Origin: Roseivivax sp. GX 12232
Lineage (GTDB): Bacteria > Pseudomonadota > Alphaproteobacteria > Rhodobacterales > Rhodobacteraceae
Direction: 5' to 3'
DNA: 64,000 nucleotides
Assembly: GCF_021272185.1 (NCBI RefSeq)
Contig: NZ_JAJSEC010000004.1
Coordinates: 310,001-374,000 of the forward strand
Position numbers and translations under genes: made by a program. Below are positions 1-10,736 of the stretch, piece by piece. Position 1 is the stretch's first letter; each line of letters opens with the position of its first letter. The notes under the pieces were generated by a model. The model had not been told where the DNA came from. It searched no databases and worked only from the letters and a program-made list of their open reading frames with translations.

Positions 1-2225
<2,225 letters not shown>

Positions 2226-2281
2226 TCATCTGATGCGTAGGGTGGGCCCGGCCCACCCTGCCTGCCACCGAGGAGAGCCAC

Positions 2282-2716
2282 ATGGCAGAAACGATGCAGT
2301 TCGACCTGGTGAGCCCGGAACGGCGGCTCATGCAGGAAGAGGTCGTGTCGGTCCAGATCCCGGGCGCCGATGGCGACATGACGGCGATGCCGAACCATGC
2401 GCCGCTGATCACCACCCTGCGCCCCGGCGTGCTGGTGGTCGAGACCCAGAAGGGCACCCAGGAGTTCGTCGTCACCGGCGGTTTCGCCGAGCTGGGCGAG
2501 GGCCTCTCGGTCCTGGCCGAGCGCGCGCTGCCCAAGGCCGACGTCGACCAGGAGACCTACGAGACGCTCGTGGAAGAGGCCGAGGCGGAATACCGCAAGG
2601 CCAAGGAAGTCTTCGTCAACGAGCCCGGCCCGGTCGATGACGCGGCCAAGCTCCTGGCCGACATGGTCGCCGTGGGCACCCATATCGGCCTGTCGACGCG
2701 GCAGCCGAACCTCTGA
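2282..2716 (+). CDS. atpC: ATP synthase F1 epsilon subunit
   Basis: Epsilon subunit of F1, 144 aa, part of the rotor stalk and an inhibitor of ATP hydrolysis. The N-terminal beta-sandwich is recognisable ([22 protein letters not shown], then [19 protein letters not shown] and [21 protein letters not shown]). The short helical C-terminus follows. A GAGGAGA ribosome site precedes the ATG. It is the last gene of the operon: an intrinsic terminator begins 28 bp after the stop. Confidence 0.97.
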   Translation: MAETMQFDLVSPERRLMQEEVVSVQIPGADGDMTAMPNHAPLITTLRPGVLVVETQKGTQEFVVTGGFAELGEGLSVLAERALPKADVDQETYETLVEEAEAEYRKAKEVFVNEPGPVDDAAKLLADMVAVGTHIGLSTRQPNL

Positions 2717-2743
2717 TCCAGAGGCCGGTTTGGAAGATTGCGG

Positions 2744-2780
2744 AAGGCGCGTCCCTCGGGGCGCGCCTTTTGCGTTTTTG
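2744..2780 (+). terminator. Intrinsic terminator of the atp operon
   Basis: A GGCGCG stem (2746-2751) pairs with CGCGCC (2762-2767). The hairpin is followed by TTTT and then a second T-run (TTTTTG). It starts just after the atpC stop codon, so it fits as the end of the ATP synthase transcript. Confidence 0.85.
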
Positions 2781-2799
2781 GGGTGGGGCGGAAGCGGGA

Positions 2800-3085
2800 C
2801 GCTTGGGGCGTTGAGGCTGGTTGAGGCTGGTTGAGGCTGCGGCGGGCTGTGGGGCGGGGCAAGGCGCGTGGGGCGTTGAGGCTGGTTGAGGCGCGGCGGG
2901 CTGTGCGGCGGGGCAGGGCGCGCGCACGGGTCGATTGAGGACGCGGCGAGCGGTGCTGCTGCGGGGTAGGGACGCGCGCACGGGCCGATTGAGGACGCGG
3001 CGAGCGGTGCTGCTGCGGGGTAGGGACGCGCGCACGGGCCGGTTGAGGACGCGGCGAACGGTGCTGCGGCGGGGCAGGGCGGTTA
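2800..3085. repeat. Minisatellite with a 54-bp period, plus diverged copies
   Basis: Three near-identical 54-bp units run in tandem. The start of the block ACGCGGCGA recurs at 2941, 2995 and 3049, exactly 54 bases apart. The stretch 2800-2940 before it holds diverged, shortened units sharing GTTGAGGC, GGCGGGCTGTG and GGGGCAGGG blocks. Because 54 is a multiple of three, reading frames stay open across it and give Arg/Pro/Ser-rich translations on both strands. I regard these as artefacts. I see nothing recognisable from 3086 to 3364. Confidence 0.85.
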
Positions 3086-3364
3086 CCTGCCATGTCGGTG
3101 CGGCACGCGTGGCTCCGGGTGACGTGGGACGACCGGTTGGGCTATCGGAGCCGGTGCGGCTTGGCTCTTTGGCGCGGCGGGTAGGGCTCCACGCCAAGCG
3201 CAGGGCGGGCGCGCGCCGCATCTGCGGCAGGTGGGCCGTCTTTGGCAGCGAACCGACCACGCTCTGTTGCAAAAGGTTAACGCCTGACCGGCCCGCCTCG
3301 GGGCGAGCTCTTCCCTCCGGCCCCCGCGTCCCTATGCTGCCCGGGCGGCAAGGACAGGGGTGAC

Positions 3365-3715
3365 ATGCGCAGGCTCAATTCCAACGTCATCGGCATCGAC
3401 CAGGGCGAGGTCGAGGTCTTCTCGGATTTCGCCAGCGGCGGCGAGATGTGGACCGGCGAGGGCGCCCGCGAGCGCCGCAAGCGGGTGCGCTTCTCCGAGC
3501 CCTTCCGCGGCAGCCCGGCGGTGCAGGTCGGCCTGTCGCTCTGGGACATCGACAGCGAGGCCAACATCCGCGCCGACCTCGCCGCCGACCGGATCGGCCC
3601 CGAGGGCTTCGACCTGGTCTTCCGCACCTGGGGCGACAGCCGCGTCGCCCGCGTCCGCATGACCTGGACCGCCATCGGGGAGCTGAAAGGCGAGGACGAC
3701 TGGGATTTGTATTGA
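3365..3715 (+). CDS. H-type lectin domain protein
   Basis: A 116-aa protein whose second half looks like the H-type lectin fold known from discoidin I and Helix agglutinin: FSEPFRGSPAVQVGLSLWD at about 47-65, then FDLVFRTWGDSRVARVRMTWTAIG at about 83-106. The H-type lectin family binds N-acetylgalactosamine in eukaryotes. The bacterial role is not known to me. There is no signal peptide or membrane segment, so it is probably cytoplasmic. A GGGGTGAC block just before the ATG may serve as the ribosome site. It lies downstream of the atp operon but is separated from it by a terminator and a minisatellite. Confidence 0.75.
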   Translation: MRRLNSNVIGIDQGEVEVFSDFASGGEMWTGEGARERRKRVRFSEPFRGSPAVQVGLSLWDIDSEANIRADLAADRIGPEGFDLVFRTWGDSRVARVRMTWTAIGELKGEDDWDLY

Positions 3716-3734
3716 AGCGGTGGGGTGGTGAGGG

Positions 3735-3812
3735 TTCGGGTCTAGGCACTGGGCGCTAGGCGCTAGGCACTGGGCACTGGGCACAAGGCACTGACGCTAG
3801 CCACGAGCCGCT
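3735..3812. repeat. Short tandem repeat of CTAGGCACTGGG-type units
   Basis: Degenerate 7-8-base units (CTAGGCA, CTGGGCG, CTAGGCG, CTAGGCA, CTGGGCA, CTGGGCA, CAAGGCA, CTGACG, CTAGCCA) run from about 3742 to 3812, directly after the H-lectin stop codon. The remainder up to 4028 shows no gene that I can support. Confidence 0.7.
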
Positions 3813-4028
3813 AGCCAGTCCCTGAACGCGACTTCGAACTGATTCCAGACGGGCGTCTCAGCGTGTGAGTTGCCTGCACCGGCGAACATCTAACAACCTC
3901 AGCGGTGCACCAAGGTCACTCCGGTTTGGTCCAGCCTGTGCGCCGGGTCATCCGCACCCTAGTCAAATGCCCAACGCAACTCTCACCGCCCAAACCCACG
4001 GTCGGGCCGAAACCCAACGCCTCTTTCT

Positions 4029-4195
4029 TGCGCCCGAACAGCACCGAAGGTGCCGGGCGCGCGCCGGACCGGCCCGATGGGCCGGCGCTCCTTGGGATGG
4101 CGCGCATAACTATCTTTTAGTCCTGACCTTGCTGCCATAAAGCGCCTCGCTCGAAGTTCAGAAGCGCCGGCCCCCGGTCCGCCGCGCGCCCTCTG
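4029..4195 (-). repeat. Dispersed palindromic element, copy 1
   Basis: One of five copies in the window of a roughly 167-bp element. It begins CGCCCGAACAGCACCGAAGGTGCC and ends GGTCCGCCGCGCGCCC. The ends form an inverted repeat, GGGCGCGCGCCGGACCGG against CCGGTCCGCCGCGCGCCC, with one mismatch in this copy. The centre has the conserved blocks GTCCTGACCTTGC and ATAAAGCGC. It lies between the convergent 3' ends of the H-lectin and pyrC-like genes. The rest of the gap (4196-4353) holds a G/T-rich stretch and a C9/A9 homopolymer pair near 4321-4337 but no gene. Confidence 0.85.
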
Positions 4196-4353
4196 GTGGT
4201 GCTGGTGGAGAGGGGTGCTGGCGGAGCGGGCGCGCTGGTGCCCAGGGGGCGTTGGCGGAGAAGGGGGCTGGCGAAAAGCCGGATGCCGTAGGACAGGGAC
4301 CGCCGCCCCTACCACTGCACCCCCCCCCAAAAAAAAACCTCACCACCCACACG

Positions 4354-5655
4354 TCACCCTGCCCGGTAGACCACCCGTCCGCCGACCAGCGTCATCAGCA
4401 CCCGGCCTTGCAGGCGGGCGTTGTCGAAGGGGGTATTCTTCGACTTCGACAGAAGCTTGAACCGGTCCAGAATGAACGGCTTGTCGGGATCGAAGAGCAT
4501 CAGGTCCGCGGGCGCGCCCTTGGCCATGCGGCCGGCCTCGAGCCCCAGCCGCCGGGCGGGGTTCAGCGACAGCGCGCGGAACAGCGCCGGCAGCTCCAGC
4601 TCGCCCGAATGGTAGAGCCGCAGCAGCACCGGCAGCATGGTCTCGAGACCCACCGCCCCCGAGGCGGCCTCCTCGAAGGGCAGGCGCTTGCTCTCCTCGT
4701 CCTGCGGCGTGTGCATCGAGGAGATCGTGTCGATCAGCCCGCTGCGCACCGCCTCGATCACCGCCTGGCGGTCCTCCTCGGAGCGCAGCGGCGGCTTGAC
4801 CTTGAAGAAGGTGCGGTAATCCGCGAGGTCCAGCTCGTTCAGCGTCAGGTGGTGGATCGAGGTGCCCGCGGTCACGTCGAAGCCGTTGCGCTTGGCGCGC
4901 TCCAGCGCGGGCAGGGCGCGGATCGTGGTGATCTGGTCGGCGTGGTAGCGCACGCCGGTCATCTCGACCAGGGCGATGTCGCGATCGAGACCCATGCGCT
5001 CGGCCATGGGCGAGACCGCAGGCAGCCCGCGCAGCGAGGCGAACTTGCCCGAGGTCGCCGCCGCGCCGCGCGACAGACCCGGCTCCTGCGGGTGGCCGAT
5101 GACCAGCGCGCCCAGGCCCTGCGCATAGGTCAGCGCCCGGGTCAGCACCCGCGTGTCCGCGATCACCCGGTCGCAATCGGTGAAGGCCACGGCGCCGGCA
5201 TCCAGGAGAAAGCCGAGCTCGGTCATCTCGGTGCCCGCGCGGCCCTTGGTCAGCGCCGCCATGGGCAGGACGCGCACCGGCGCGGCCTCCTGTCCGCGGC
5301 GGCGGATGAACTCCAGCGCCTCGGGGGTGTCGATCACCGGGTCGGTGTCGGGCCGGGTGACCAGCGTGGTCACGCCGCCCGCGGCCGCCGCCGCCCCGGC
5401 GGTCTTGTAGCTTTCCTTGTGCCGCTCACCCGGCTCGCAGACCTTCACGCCGATGTCGACGATGCCCGGGGCGAGCATCTTGCCGCCCGCCTCGACGCGG
5501 TTCTCGGGCGCGACGCGCTCGGTCAACCGCGGGCCGATCTCCGAGGTGATCTCGGAGATGCGCCCGTCCTCGATGAGCACATGGCCGTCCTCGACGGTGC
5601 CGGCCTCGGGGTCGACGATCCGCGCGCCGGTGATCAGGAGGTCCGCGCCCGCCAT
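4354..5655 (-). CDS. pyrX: Dihydroorotase-like protein, probably non-catalytic (PyrC'/PyrX type)
   Basis: A 433-aa amidohydrolase of the dihydroorotase type (third step of pyrimidine synthesis). Key residues are gone. The usual DxHxH after PGLV reads D67-I-G69-V-K71, so both metal-binding histidines are lost. The usual ATDHAPH reads S312-S-M314-H-T-P-Q, so the catalytic Asp is Met. H188 and H268 remain, and the FEEA-G-VGLET block after them is intact. Pseudomonads are known to carry such an inactive homologue (PyrC') beside pyrB, where it is needed to assemble aspartate carbamoyltransferase. I infer the same role here and expect an active pyrC elsewhere. It is the last gene of a three-gene overlapping minus-strand operon. 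Confidence 0.88.
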   Translation of the reverse strand: MAGADLLITGARIVDPEAGTVEDGHVLIEDGRISEITSEIGPRLTERVAPENRVEAGGKMLAPGIVDIGVKVCEPGERHKESYKTAGAAAAAGGVTTLVTRPDTDPVIDTPEALEFIRRRGQEAAPVRVLPMAALTKGRAGTEMTELGFLLDAGAVAFTDCDRVIADTRVLTRALTYAQGLGALVIGHPQEPGLSRGAAATSGKFASLRGLPAVSPMAERMGLDRDIALVEMTGVRYHADQITTIRALPALERAKRNGFDVTAGTSIHHLTLNELDLADYRTFFKVKPPLRSEEDRQAVIEAVRSGLIDTISSMHTPQDEESKRLPFEEAASGAVGLETMLPVLLRLYHSGELELPALFRALSLNPARRLGLEAGRMAKGAPADLMLFDPDKPFILDRFKLLSKSKNTPFDNARLQGRVLMTLVGGRVVYRAG

Positions 5656-6206
5656 CAGCGCACCACCAGGAAGGCCAGGGCGCCGAGCAGCATCGCGCCG
5701 ACCACGATGATCAGCGCCCGCAGAAGCGGCGAGCTGCCCCGCGCCAGCGGGTCGTCCGGCCCCTCGGAGCGCGGCGCCATGCCCTTGGTGCTCTCGGTCT
5801 TGATCGGCTCGGCGCGGGTCTCGGGGGCATGTTCGGAGAAGGTGCCGACCCAGTTGAGCGGGCTCGAGACGGTCAGCGTCTGGCCGGTGGCGCCGAAGGC
5901 CTGGCTCGGCAGGATCACCACATGGCCCTTGAGCCCGTCGATGCGGCCGCGCATCTGAGCGAACTCCGGCCCGGTGACGCCATGGGCCTCGGCCAGATAG
6001 GCCGAAAGCGGCATCTTGCCGAGGTCGCGGATCGCCACCACGTCAACGAGGCTCGGGCGCAGCCTGGTCGCGCCAAGCGCGTAGGACAGCGGATATTCCC
6101 CGGTGCCGGCCTGTGTGGTGAAGCGGTCGACCGCCTCGGGCGGCAGGTCGAGATGGAAGAGCCGCGTCACCCCGGTCTCGGAGGCGCGGATCTGCATCTT
6201 GGTCAT
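5655..6206 (-). CDS. Tail-anchored membrane protein of unknown function, between pyrB and the pyrC-like gene
   Basis: I do not recognise the family of this 183-aa protein. Residues 1-130 look globular and soluble ([28 protein letters not shown]). A polar, charged linker follows at about 130-162. A single hydrophobic segment ([19 protein letters not shown]) closes the chain, so it looks tail-anchored with its body in the cytoplasm. The start codon overlaps the pyrB stop by 4 bp and its stop shares a base with the next gene's ATG, so translation is probably coupled. The context suggests a link with the pyrimidine enzymes on either side, possibly membrane attachment; that is inference. Confidence 0.8.
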   Translation of the reverse strand: MTKMQIRASETGVTRLFHLDLPPEAVDRFTTQAGTGEYPLSYALGATRLRPSLVDVVAIRDLGKMPLSAYLAEAHGVTGPEFAQMRGRIDGLKGHVVILPSQAFGATGQTLTVSSPLNWVGTFSEHAPETRAEPIKTESTKGMAPRSEGPDDPLARGSSPLLRALIIVVGAMLLGALAFLVVR

Positions 6207-7153
6207 GCGGTCAGCTCCGTCGGTCGGGCGCGCAGGTTGCGCGCCAGTAGGTCCAGCGCCGCCATGCGCACGGCCACGCCCATCTCCACCTGTTCCTGGA
6301 TCACCGAGCGGTTGATGTCGTCGGCGATGGTGCCGTCGATCTCGACCCCGCGGTTCATCGGGCCGGGATGCATGACGATGGCATCGGGCTTGGCGACCGA
6401 GAGCTTCTCGGCATCGAGCCCGTAGCGGTAGAAATATTCGCGCTCGGAGGGGATGAAGCCGCCGTCCATGCGCTCGCGCTGAAGGCGCAGCATCATCACC
6501 ACGTCGGCGTCGCGCAGGCCCTCTTCCATGTCGTGGTAGACCTCGACGCCGAAGTCCTCGATGCCCGCGGGCATGAGCGTCGGCGGGCCGACGAGCCGCA
6601 CGCGGTTCTCCATCTTGTGCAAAAGCAGCAGGTTCGAGCGCGCCACCCGGCTGTGCGCGATGTCGCCGCAGATCGCCACGGTCAGCCGGTGCAGCCTCCC
6701 CTTGGCGCGGCGGATGGTCAGCGCGTCGAGCAGCGCCTGGGTCGGATGCTCGTGGCGCCCGTCGCCGGCGTTGACCACCGCGCAGTTGACCTTCTGGGCC
6801 AGAAGGTCGACCGCGCCCGAGTTCGGGTGGCGCACCACCAGGAGGTCGGGATGCATGGCGTTCAGCGTCAGCGCCGTGTCGATCAGCGTCTCGCCCTTCT
6901 TGATCGAGGAGGCGCCCATGGCCATGGACATCACATCCGCCCCGAGCCGCTTACCGGCCAGCTCGAAGCTTGCCTGGGTGCGCGTCGAGTTCTCGAAGAA
7001 CATGTTGATCTGGGTCAGCCCCGAGAGGATCCCCGAGCGCTTCTGCCGCGAGCGGTTCAGCGTGGCGTAGCGATCCGCCAGGTCGAGCAGCGTGGTGATC
7101 TCGTCGGGCCGCAGGGACTCGATGCCAAGAAGGTGGCGCTGGTCGAAACGCAT
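6203..7153 (-). CDS. pyrB: Aspartate carbamoyltransferase catalytic chain
   Basis: Catalyses carbamoyl phosphate plus L-aspartate to N-carbamoyl-aspartate, the committed step of pyrimidine synthesis. The 316-aa length is normal. The carbamoyl-phosphate site [12 protein letters not shown] is at about residues 53-64. HPTQALLD, the aspartate-loop region [10 protein letters not shown] and [11 protein letters not shown] are all intact. No regulatory chain (pyrI) gene is nearby. It is the first gene of the operon. An AAGGGAG ribosome site precedes it, and a good sigma70-type promoter lies about 35-65 bp upstream. Confidence 0.98.
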   Translation of the reverse strand: MRFDQRHLLGIESLRPDEITTLLDLADRYATLNRSRQKRSGILSGLTQINMFFENSTRTQASFELAGKRLGADVMSMAMGASSIKKGETLIDTALTLNAMHPDLLVVRHPNSGAVDLLAQKVNCAVVNAGDGRHEHPTQALLDALTIRRAKGRLHRLTVAICGDIAHSRVARSNLLLLHKMENRVRLVGPPTLMPAGIEDFGVEVYHDMEEGLRDADVVMMLRLQRERMDGGFIPSEREYFYRYGLDAEKLSVAKPDAIVMHPGPMNRGVEIDGTIADDINRSVIQEQVEMGVAVRMAALDLLARNLRARPTELTA

Positions 7154-7188
7154 CGGCGGGGGGTGCTCCCTTCGGGGATTGTCGCAGC

Positions 7189-7217
7189 GTTATAGGAATG
7201 CCCCCCGGTCACAGCAA
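7189..7217 (-). promoter_or_regulatory. Sigma70-type promoter of the pyrB operon
   Basis: Read on the minus strand, TTGCTG (complement of 7212-7217) is followed after exactly 17 bases by TATAAC (complement of 7189-7194). Transcription would start near 7183, giving a leader of about 30 bases before the pyrB ATG. The short leader leaves no room for an attenuator. Confidence 0.65.
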
Positions 7218-7287
7218 GGGGGGCTTGGCGTCATCGGTGGTCGCCCGCCTTTCCTCCGGGCGCGTGGCGGGGATAAGGTCGCCGGTG

Positions 7288-8076
7288 ATGGATTCGCTCG
7301 ATTGGCATAGCGCGCAGGCGATGCTGGCCTGGCAGCACGAGATGGGCGTGACCGAGACGATCTCGGAAGCGCCCGTCGACCGCTTCGCCGCGGCCGAGGC
7401 GGCGCTGGCGGAGACCGCCGCGCAGGCCTCTGTGGCCGTGGCCGGCGCCAGCCGCGCCGTGGCCCAGGAGGACCCGGTGGCCGAGGCCGAGGCCGCCGCC
7501 AAATCCGCCCCTGACCTCGCGGCGCTGCGCGAGGCCATGGCCGGTTTCGAGCATTGCGAGCTGAAGCGCGGGGCGCGCAACCTGGTCTTCGCCGACGGCC
7601 GCCCCGAGGCCCGCGTCATGGTGATCGGCGAGGCCCCGGGCCGCGACGAGGACCGCCAGGGCAAGCCCTTTGTCGGCTCTGCCGGGCGTCTTCTCGACCG
7701 GATGTTCGCGGCGATCGGCCTCGACCGCGCGAGCGAGGGGCCGGGGGGCCTCTACATCACCAACGTGCTGCCCTGGCGGCCGCCGCAGAACCGCGAGCCC
7801 ACCGAGGAGGAGATCGCCATGATGCATCCCTTCCTCGCGCGCCATGTCGCGCTGGCTGCCCCCGAGGTGCTGGTGATCATGGGCAATATCTCGGCCTCGG
7901 CGGTGCTGGGCAAACGCGGCATCACGCGGCTCCGCGGCCGCTGGACCGAGGCGCTCGGCCTGCCGGTCATGCCGATGTTCCACCCCGCCTATCTCCTGCG
8001 CAATCCGCAGATGAAGCGCGAAAGCTGGGCGGATCTTCTGGACCTGCAGGCCAAGCTCGAGGAGACCCGCAGATGA
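7288..8076 (+). CDS. Uracil-DNA glycosylase, family-4-like without Fe-S ligands
   Basis: A 262-aa member of the uracil-DNA glycosylase superfamily, which removes uracil from DNA in base excision repair. Motif 1 (GEAPGRDEDRQGKPFVG) is at 114-130 and the HPAYLLRNP motif at 232-240. In family 4 a [4Fe-4S] cluster is held by four cysteines. Here the positions read F87, C90, W163 (LPWRPPQNR instead of KCRPP-NR) and M179, so only one remains. A Fe-S-free relative has been characterised from Bradyrhizobium. The region at 30-75 is Ala/Glu-rich and variable. I chose the ATG at 7288 because GGATAAGG precedes it; an upstream in-frame ATG at 7198 is less likely. The stop overlaps moaB. Confidence 0.88.
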   Translation: MDSLDWHSAQAMLAWQHEMGVTETISEAPVDRFAAAEAALAETAAQASVAVAGASRAVAQEDPVAEAEAAAKSAPDLAALREAMAGFEHCELKRGARNLVFADGRPEARVMVIGEAPGRDEDRQGKPFVGSAGRLLDRMFAAIGLDRASEGPGGLYITNVLPWRPPQNREPTEEEIAMMHPFLARHVALAAPEVLVIMGNISASAVLGKRGITRLRGRWTEALGLPVMPMFHPAYLLRNPQMKRESWADLLDLQAKLEETRR

Positions 8077-8615
8077 GCCGCATCGACGAGAGCCGCGAGT
8101 TCCTGCCGGTCCGCATCGCGGTCCTGACCGTCTCGGACACCCGCAGCCCCGAGGACGACCGCTCGGGCGACGTGCTGGCCGCGCGGATCGCCGAGGCGGG
8201 CCATGTGCTCGCCGCCCGCGAGATCCTGCGCGACGATCGGGAGGCCATCGCCGAGCGGCTGCGGTCCTGGTGCGCCGATCCCGGCATCGACGTTGTGATC
8301 TCCACCGGCGGCACCGGGCTGACCGGGCGCGACGTCACCGTCGAGGCGCATCGCGACGTCTACGAGAAGGAGATCGACGCCTTCGGGGTGGTCTTCACCC
8401 ATGTCTCCATGGCCAAGATCGGCACCTCGGCGGTGCAGAGCCGGGCCACCGGCGGCGTGGCCGCGGGCACCTATCTCTTCGCGCTGCCCGGCAGCCCCGG
8501 CGCCTGCAAGGACGCCTGGGACGAGATCCTGAAGCTTCAGCTCGACTACCGGCACCGCCCCTGCAACTTCGTGGAGATCATGCCGCGGCTCGACGAGCAT
8601 CTGCGGCGGAAGTGA
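8073..8615 (+). CDS. moaB: MoaB-type molybdenum cofactor biosynthesis protein
   Basis: A 180-aa MoaB/Mog-family protein, which binds molybdopterin and adenylates it during molybdenum cofactor synthesis. The conserved STGGTGLTGRDVTVEA block is at about 72-87 and the LPGSPGACKDAWDEIL block at about 136-151. The ATG at 8073 overlaps the stop of the glycosylase gene (ATGA), so the two are probably translated from one message. A longer frame upstream is only a shadow of the glycosylase gene. Confidence 0.93.
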   Translation: MSRIDESREFLPVRIAVLTVSDTRSPEDDRSGDVLAARIAEAGHVLAAREILRDDREAIAERLRSWCADPGIDVVISTGGTGLTGRDVTVEAHRDVYEKEIDAFGVVFTHVSMAKIGTSAVQSRATGGVAAGTYLFALPGSPGACKDAWDEILKLQLDYRHRPCNFVEIMPRLDEHLRRK

Positions 8616-8636
8616 GGGTTTTGGGACGTCTGAGCC

Positions 8637-8803
8637 GAGGGCGCGCGCCGGACCGGGGGCCGGCGCTGCTGACCTCCGAGCGGGGCGCTTTATGGCTGCA
8701 AGGTCAGGGCTAGGGGCGAGTTAGGCGCACCATCCCAAGGAGCGCCGGCCCATCGGGCCGGTCCGGCGCGCGCCCGGCACCTTCGGTGCTATTCGGGCGC
8801 AAG
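8637..8803 (+). repeat. Dispersed palindromic element, copy 2
   Basis: Second copy of the roughly 167-bp element, in the opposite orientation to copy 1. It begins GGGCGCGCGCCGGACCGG, contains GGCGCTTTAT and CAAGGTCAGGGC in the middle, and has CCGGTCCGGCGCGCGCCC followed by the GCACCTTCGGTGC hairpin and ATTCGGGCGCAAG at its end. It lies between the convergent ends of moaB and prs. The remainder of that gap (8804-9034) shows no gene or clear terminator. Confidence 0.9.
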
Positions 8804-9034
8804 TGGGGGCGGGATTGGGCACGGTTGGCAAAAGGGGATGGGGGGAGACTGTTTGATGGCTGGGGAGCGCCGCACTTCAGCGCGCGGTCAGCCCCAAGAC
8901 CGACGGTCAGTCCTCAACCAGCCTGCGGAGGCGCGTCGCCCCAAACGGCAAGCCCGAAGACCATCGGCCATCCCTCGGACAGCCTACCGCAAGGGGCGCC
9001 TCTTCACCGAAGCGCCCCCTCTCACCCCCTACTC

Positions 9035-10045
9035 TTAAAGGATCCCCTCGTAGATCGGCCCCAGCGTCTCCAGCTCGAAGAGCGAGGACACCGAGGTGCC
9101 GTTCCAGATGTTCAGGATCGCCTGCGCGAAGAGCGGCGCGGTGGGCACCACGCGGATGTTCGGCGCGCCCTTGGCCTCGGGCGTGGCGGCGATCGAATCG
9201 GTCACCACCAGCGATTTCATCACGCTGGCCGAGATTCGCTCCACCGCGGGGCCGGAGAGCACGCCATGGGTGATATAGGCATGCACCTCGGTGGCGCCGT
9301 GGTCCATCAGCACCTCGGCCGCCTTGCAGAGCGTCCCGGCGGTGTCGCAGATGTCGTCCACGATGATGCACTTCTTGCCCGAGACATCACCGATCACGGT
9401 CATCTCGGCGACCTCGCCGGCCTTCTCCCGGCGCTTGTCGACGATCGAGAGCGGCGCGTTGATGCGCTTGGCGAGCTCCCGCGCCCGCGCCACGCCGCCG
9501 ACGTCGGGCGAGACCACCATCAGGTCGTCCATCGAATCCTTGAACTGCGACTGCACGTCGAGCGCGAAGATCGGCGAGGCGTAGAGGTTGTCCACCGGGA
9601 TGTCGAAGAAGCCCTGGATCTGGGCCGCGTGCAGATCCATGGTCAGCACCCGCTCGATCCCCGCCGAGACCATCATGTTGGCCACCAGCTTGGCGGTGAT
9701 CGGGGTCCGCGCCTTGGTGCGGCGGTCCTGGCGGGCATAGCCGAAATAGGGGATCACCGCGGTGATCCGCGCCGCCGAGGAGCGCCGCAGCGCATCGGCC
9801 ATGATCAAGAGTTCCATCAGGTTGTCGTTCGCCGGGTTCGAGGTCGGCTGGATGATGAACATGTCCTCGCCGCGGACATTTTCGTAGACCTCGACGAAGA
9901 TCTCGGCGTCGTTGAACCTCTCGATCCGCGCGTCGACGAGGCCCACTGACATGCCCCGGTAAAGCGACATGCGGCGCGCGATGGATTTCGCGAGGTCGAG
10001 GTTGGCGTTCCCGGAGATGAGCTTGGGTTCGATGACGGTGGGCAT
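9035..10045 (-). CDS. prs: Ribose-phosphate pyrophosphokinase
   Basis: Makes PRPP from ribose 5-phosphate and ATP, the shared precursor of purines, pyrimidines, NAD, His and Trp. The 336-aa length is normal for the alphaproteobacterial form. Visible landmarks are [15 protein letters not shown] near the start, the ATP/pyrophosphate-binding [19 protein letters not shown] region, the flexible-loop [12 protein letters not shown] and the PRPP-binding loop [17 protein letters not shown]. It is encoded alone on the minus strand and is divergent from the isomerase gene. Confidence 0.98.
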   Translation of the reverse strand: MPTVIEPKLISGNANLDLAKSIARRMSLYRGMSVGLVDARIERFNDAEIFVEVYENVRGEDMFIIQPTSNPANDNLMELLIMADALRRSSAARITAVIPYFGYARQDRRTKARTPITAKLVANMMVSAGIERVLTMDLHAAQIQGFFDIPVDNLYASPIFALDVQSQFKDSMDDLMVVSPDVGGVARARELAKRINAPLSIVDKRREKAGEVAEMTVIGDVSGKKCIIVDDICDTAGTLCKAAEVLMDHGATEVHAYITHGVLSGPAVERISASVMKSLVVTDSIAATPEAKGAPNIRVVPTAPLFAQAILNIWNGTSVSSLFELETLGPIYEGIL

Positions 10046-10136
10046 GTGTCGCGCGGTCCATTTGGATTCGATATTGCCGCGCCCTTAGCATGGGCTAGGC
10101 TCGGCGGGAAAGCGCGACACCTCCAGGACCTTGAAT

Positions 10137-10736
10137 ATGCCGCATATCGACTACTATTTCGCGACCATTTCCCCCTTCACCTATCTCGCAGGGCGACGGC
10201 TCGAGGAGATGGCCGAGGCCCATGGCGCCTCGATCACCTACAAGCCGCTCGACATCGTGACGCTGTTTTCCCGCACCGGGGGCACCCCGCCCAAGGACCG
10301 GCACCCCTCGCGGCAGGAGTATCGCGCCCAGGACCTGCCGCGGCAGGCCAAGAAGGCGGGGCTGCCCTTTAACCTCAAGCCCGCGCATTGGCCGACCAAC
10401 GCGGCGCCTTCCTCCTACGCGGTGATCGCCGCGCAGAAGGCCGGCGGCGGCGACATGGGCGCGCTGGTGCACGCTCTCCTGCGGGCCTGCTGGGCCGAGG
10501 AGAGGGACGTGGCCGAGGACGACGTGATCAAGGCCTGCCTCAGCGAAGCGGGCTTCGACCCGGGGCTTGCCGACAGCGGCCTTCTGGCCGGGGCCGAGAC
10601 CTACGAGCGCAATCTCGAGGAGGCGGTGGCCAGCGGCGTCTTCGGCGCGCCCTTCTACGTCGTCGACAGCGGTGAGCGCTTCTGGGGGCAGGACCGGCTG
10701 TCCGACCTGGAGGACCACCTGGCGGGCCGGCTCTGA
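10137..10736 (+). CDS. DsbA-fold isomerase, 2-hydroxychromene-2-carboxylate isomerase family
   Basis: A 199-aa kappa-GST/DsbA-like thioredoxin-fold protein. It matches the 2-hydroxychromene-2-carboxylate isomerase family, whose founding members act glutathione-dependently in naphthalene breakdown. The N-terminal YYFATISPFTYLAG carries the family's active-site Ser. The C-terminus has VFGAPFYVVDSGERFWGQDRLSDLE, the family's cis-Pro loop and substrate end. No aromatic degradation genes are nearby, so the real substrate is unclear. I took the ATG at 10137, which has AGGA at a good distance, over a TTG two codons earlier. The stop overlaps the next gene (TGATG). Confidence 0.85.
   Translation: MPHIDYYFATISPFTYLAGRRLEEMAEAHGASITYKPLDIVTLFSRTGGTPPKDRHPSRQEYRAQDLPRQAKKAGLPFNLKPAHWPTNAAPSSYAVIAAQKAGGGDMGALVHALLRACWAEERDVAEDDVIKACLSEAGFDPGLADSGLLAGAETYERNLEEAVASGVFGAPFYVVDSGERFWGQDRLSDLEDHLAGRL

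Noticed and set aside
2557-3363. Arg/Pro-rich frames across the 54-bp repeat on both strands
   Set aside because: They exist only because the repeat period is a multiple of three. They have no ribosome site, and the composition is unlike neighbouring genes.
8616-9034. Dispersed element copies considered as insertion sequences or sRNA genes
   Set aside because: No transposase or target duplication is evident, and no promoter is visible inside the copies. Listed as repeats with unknown role.
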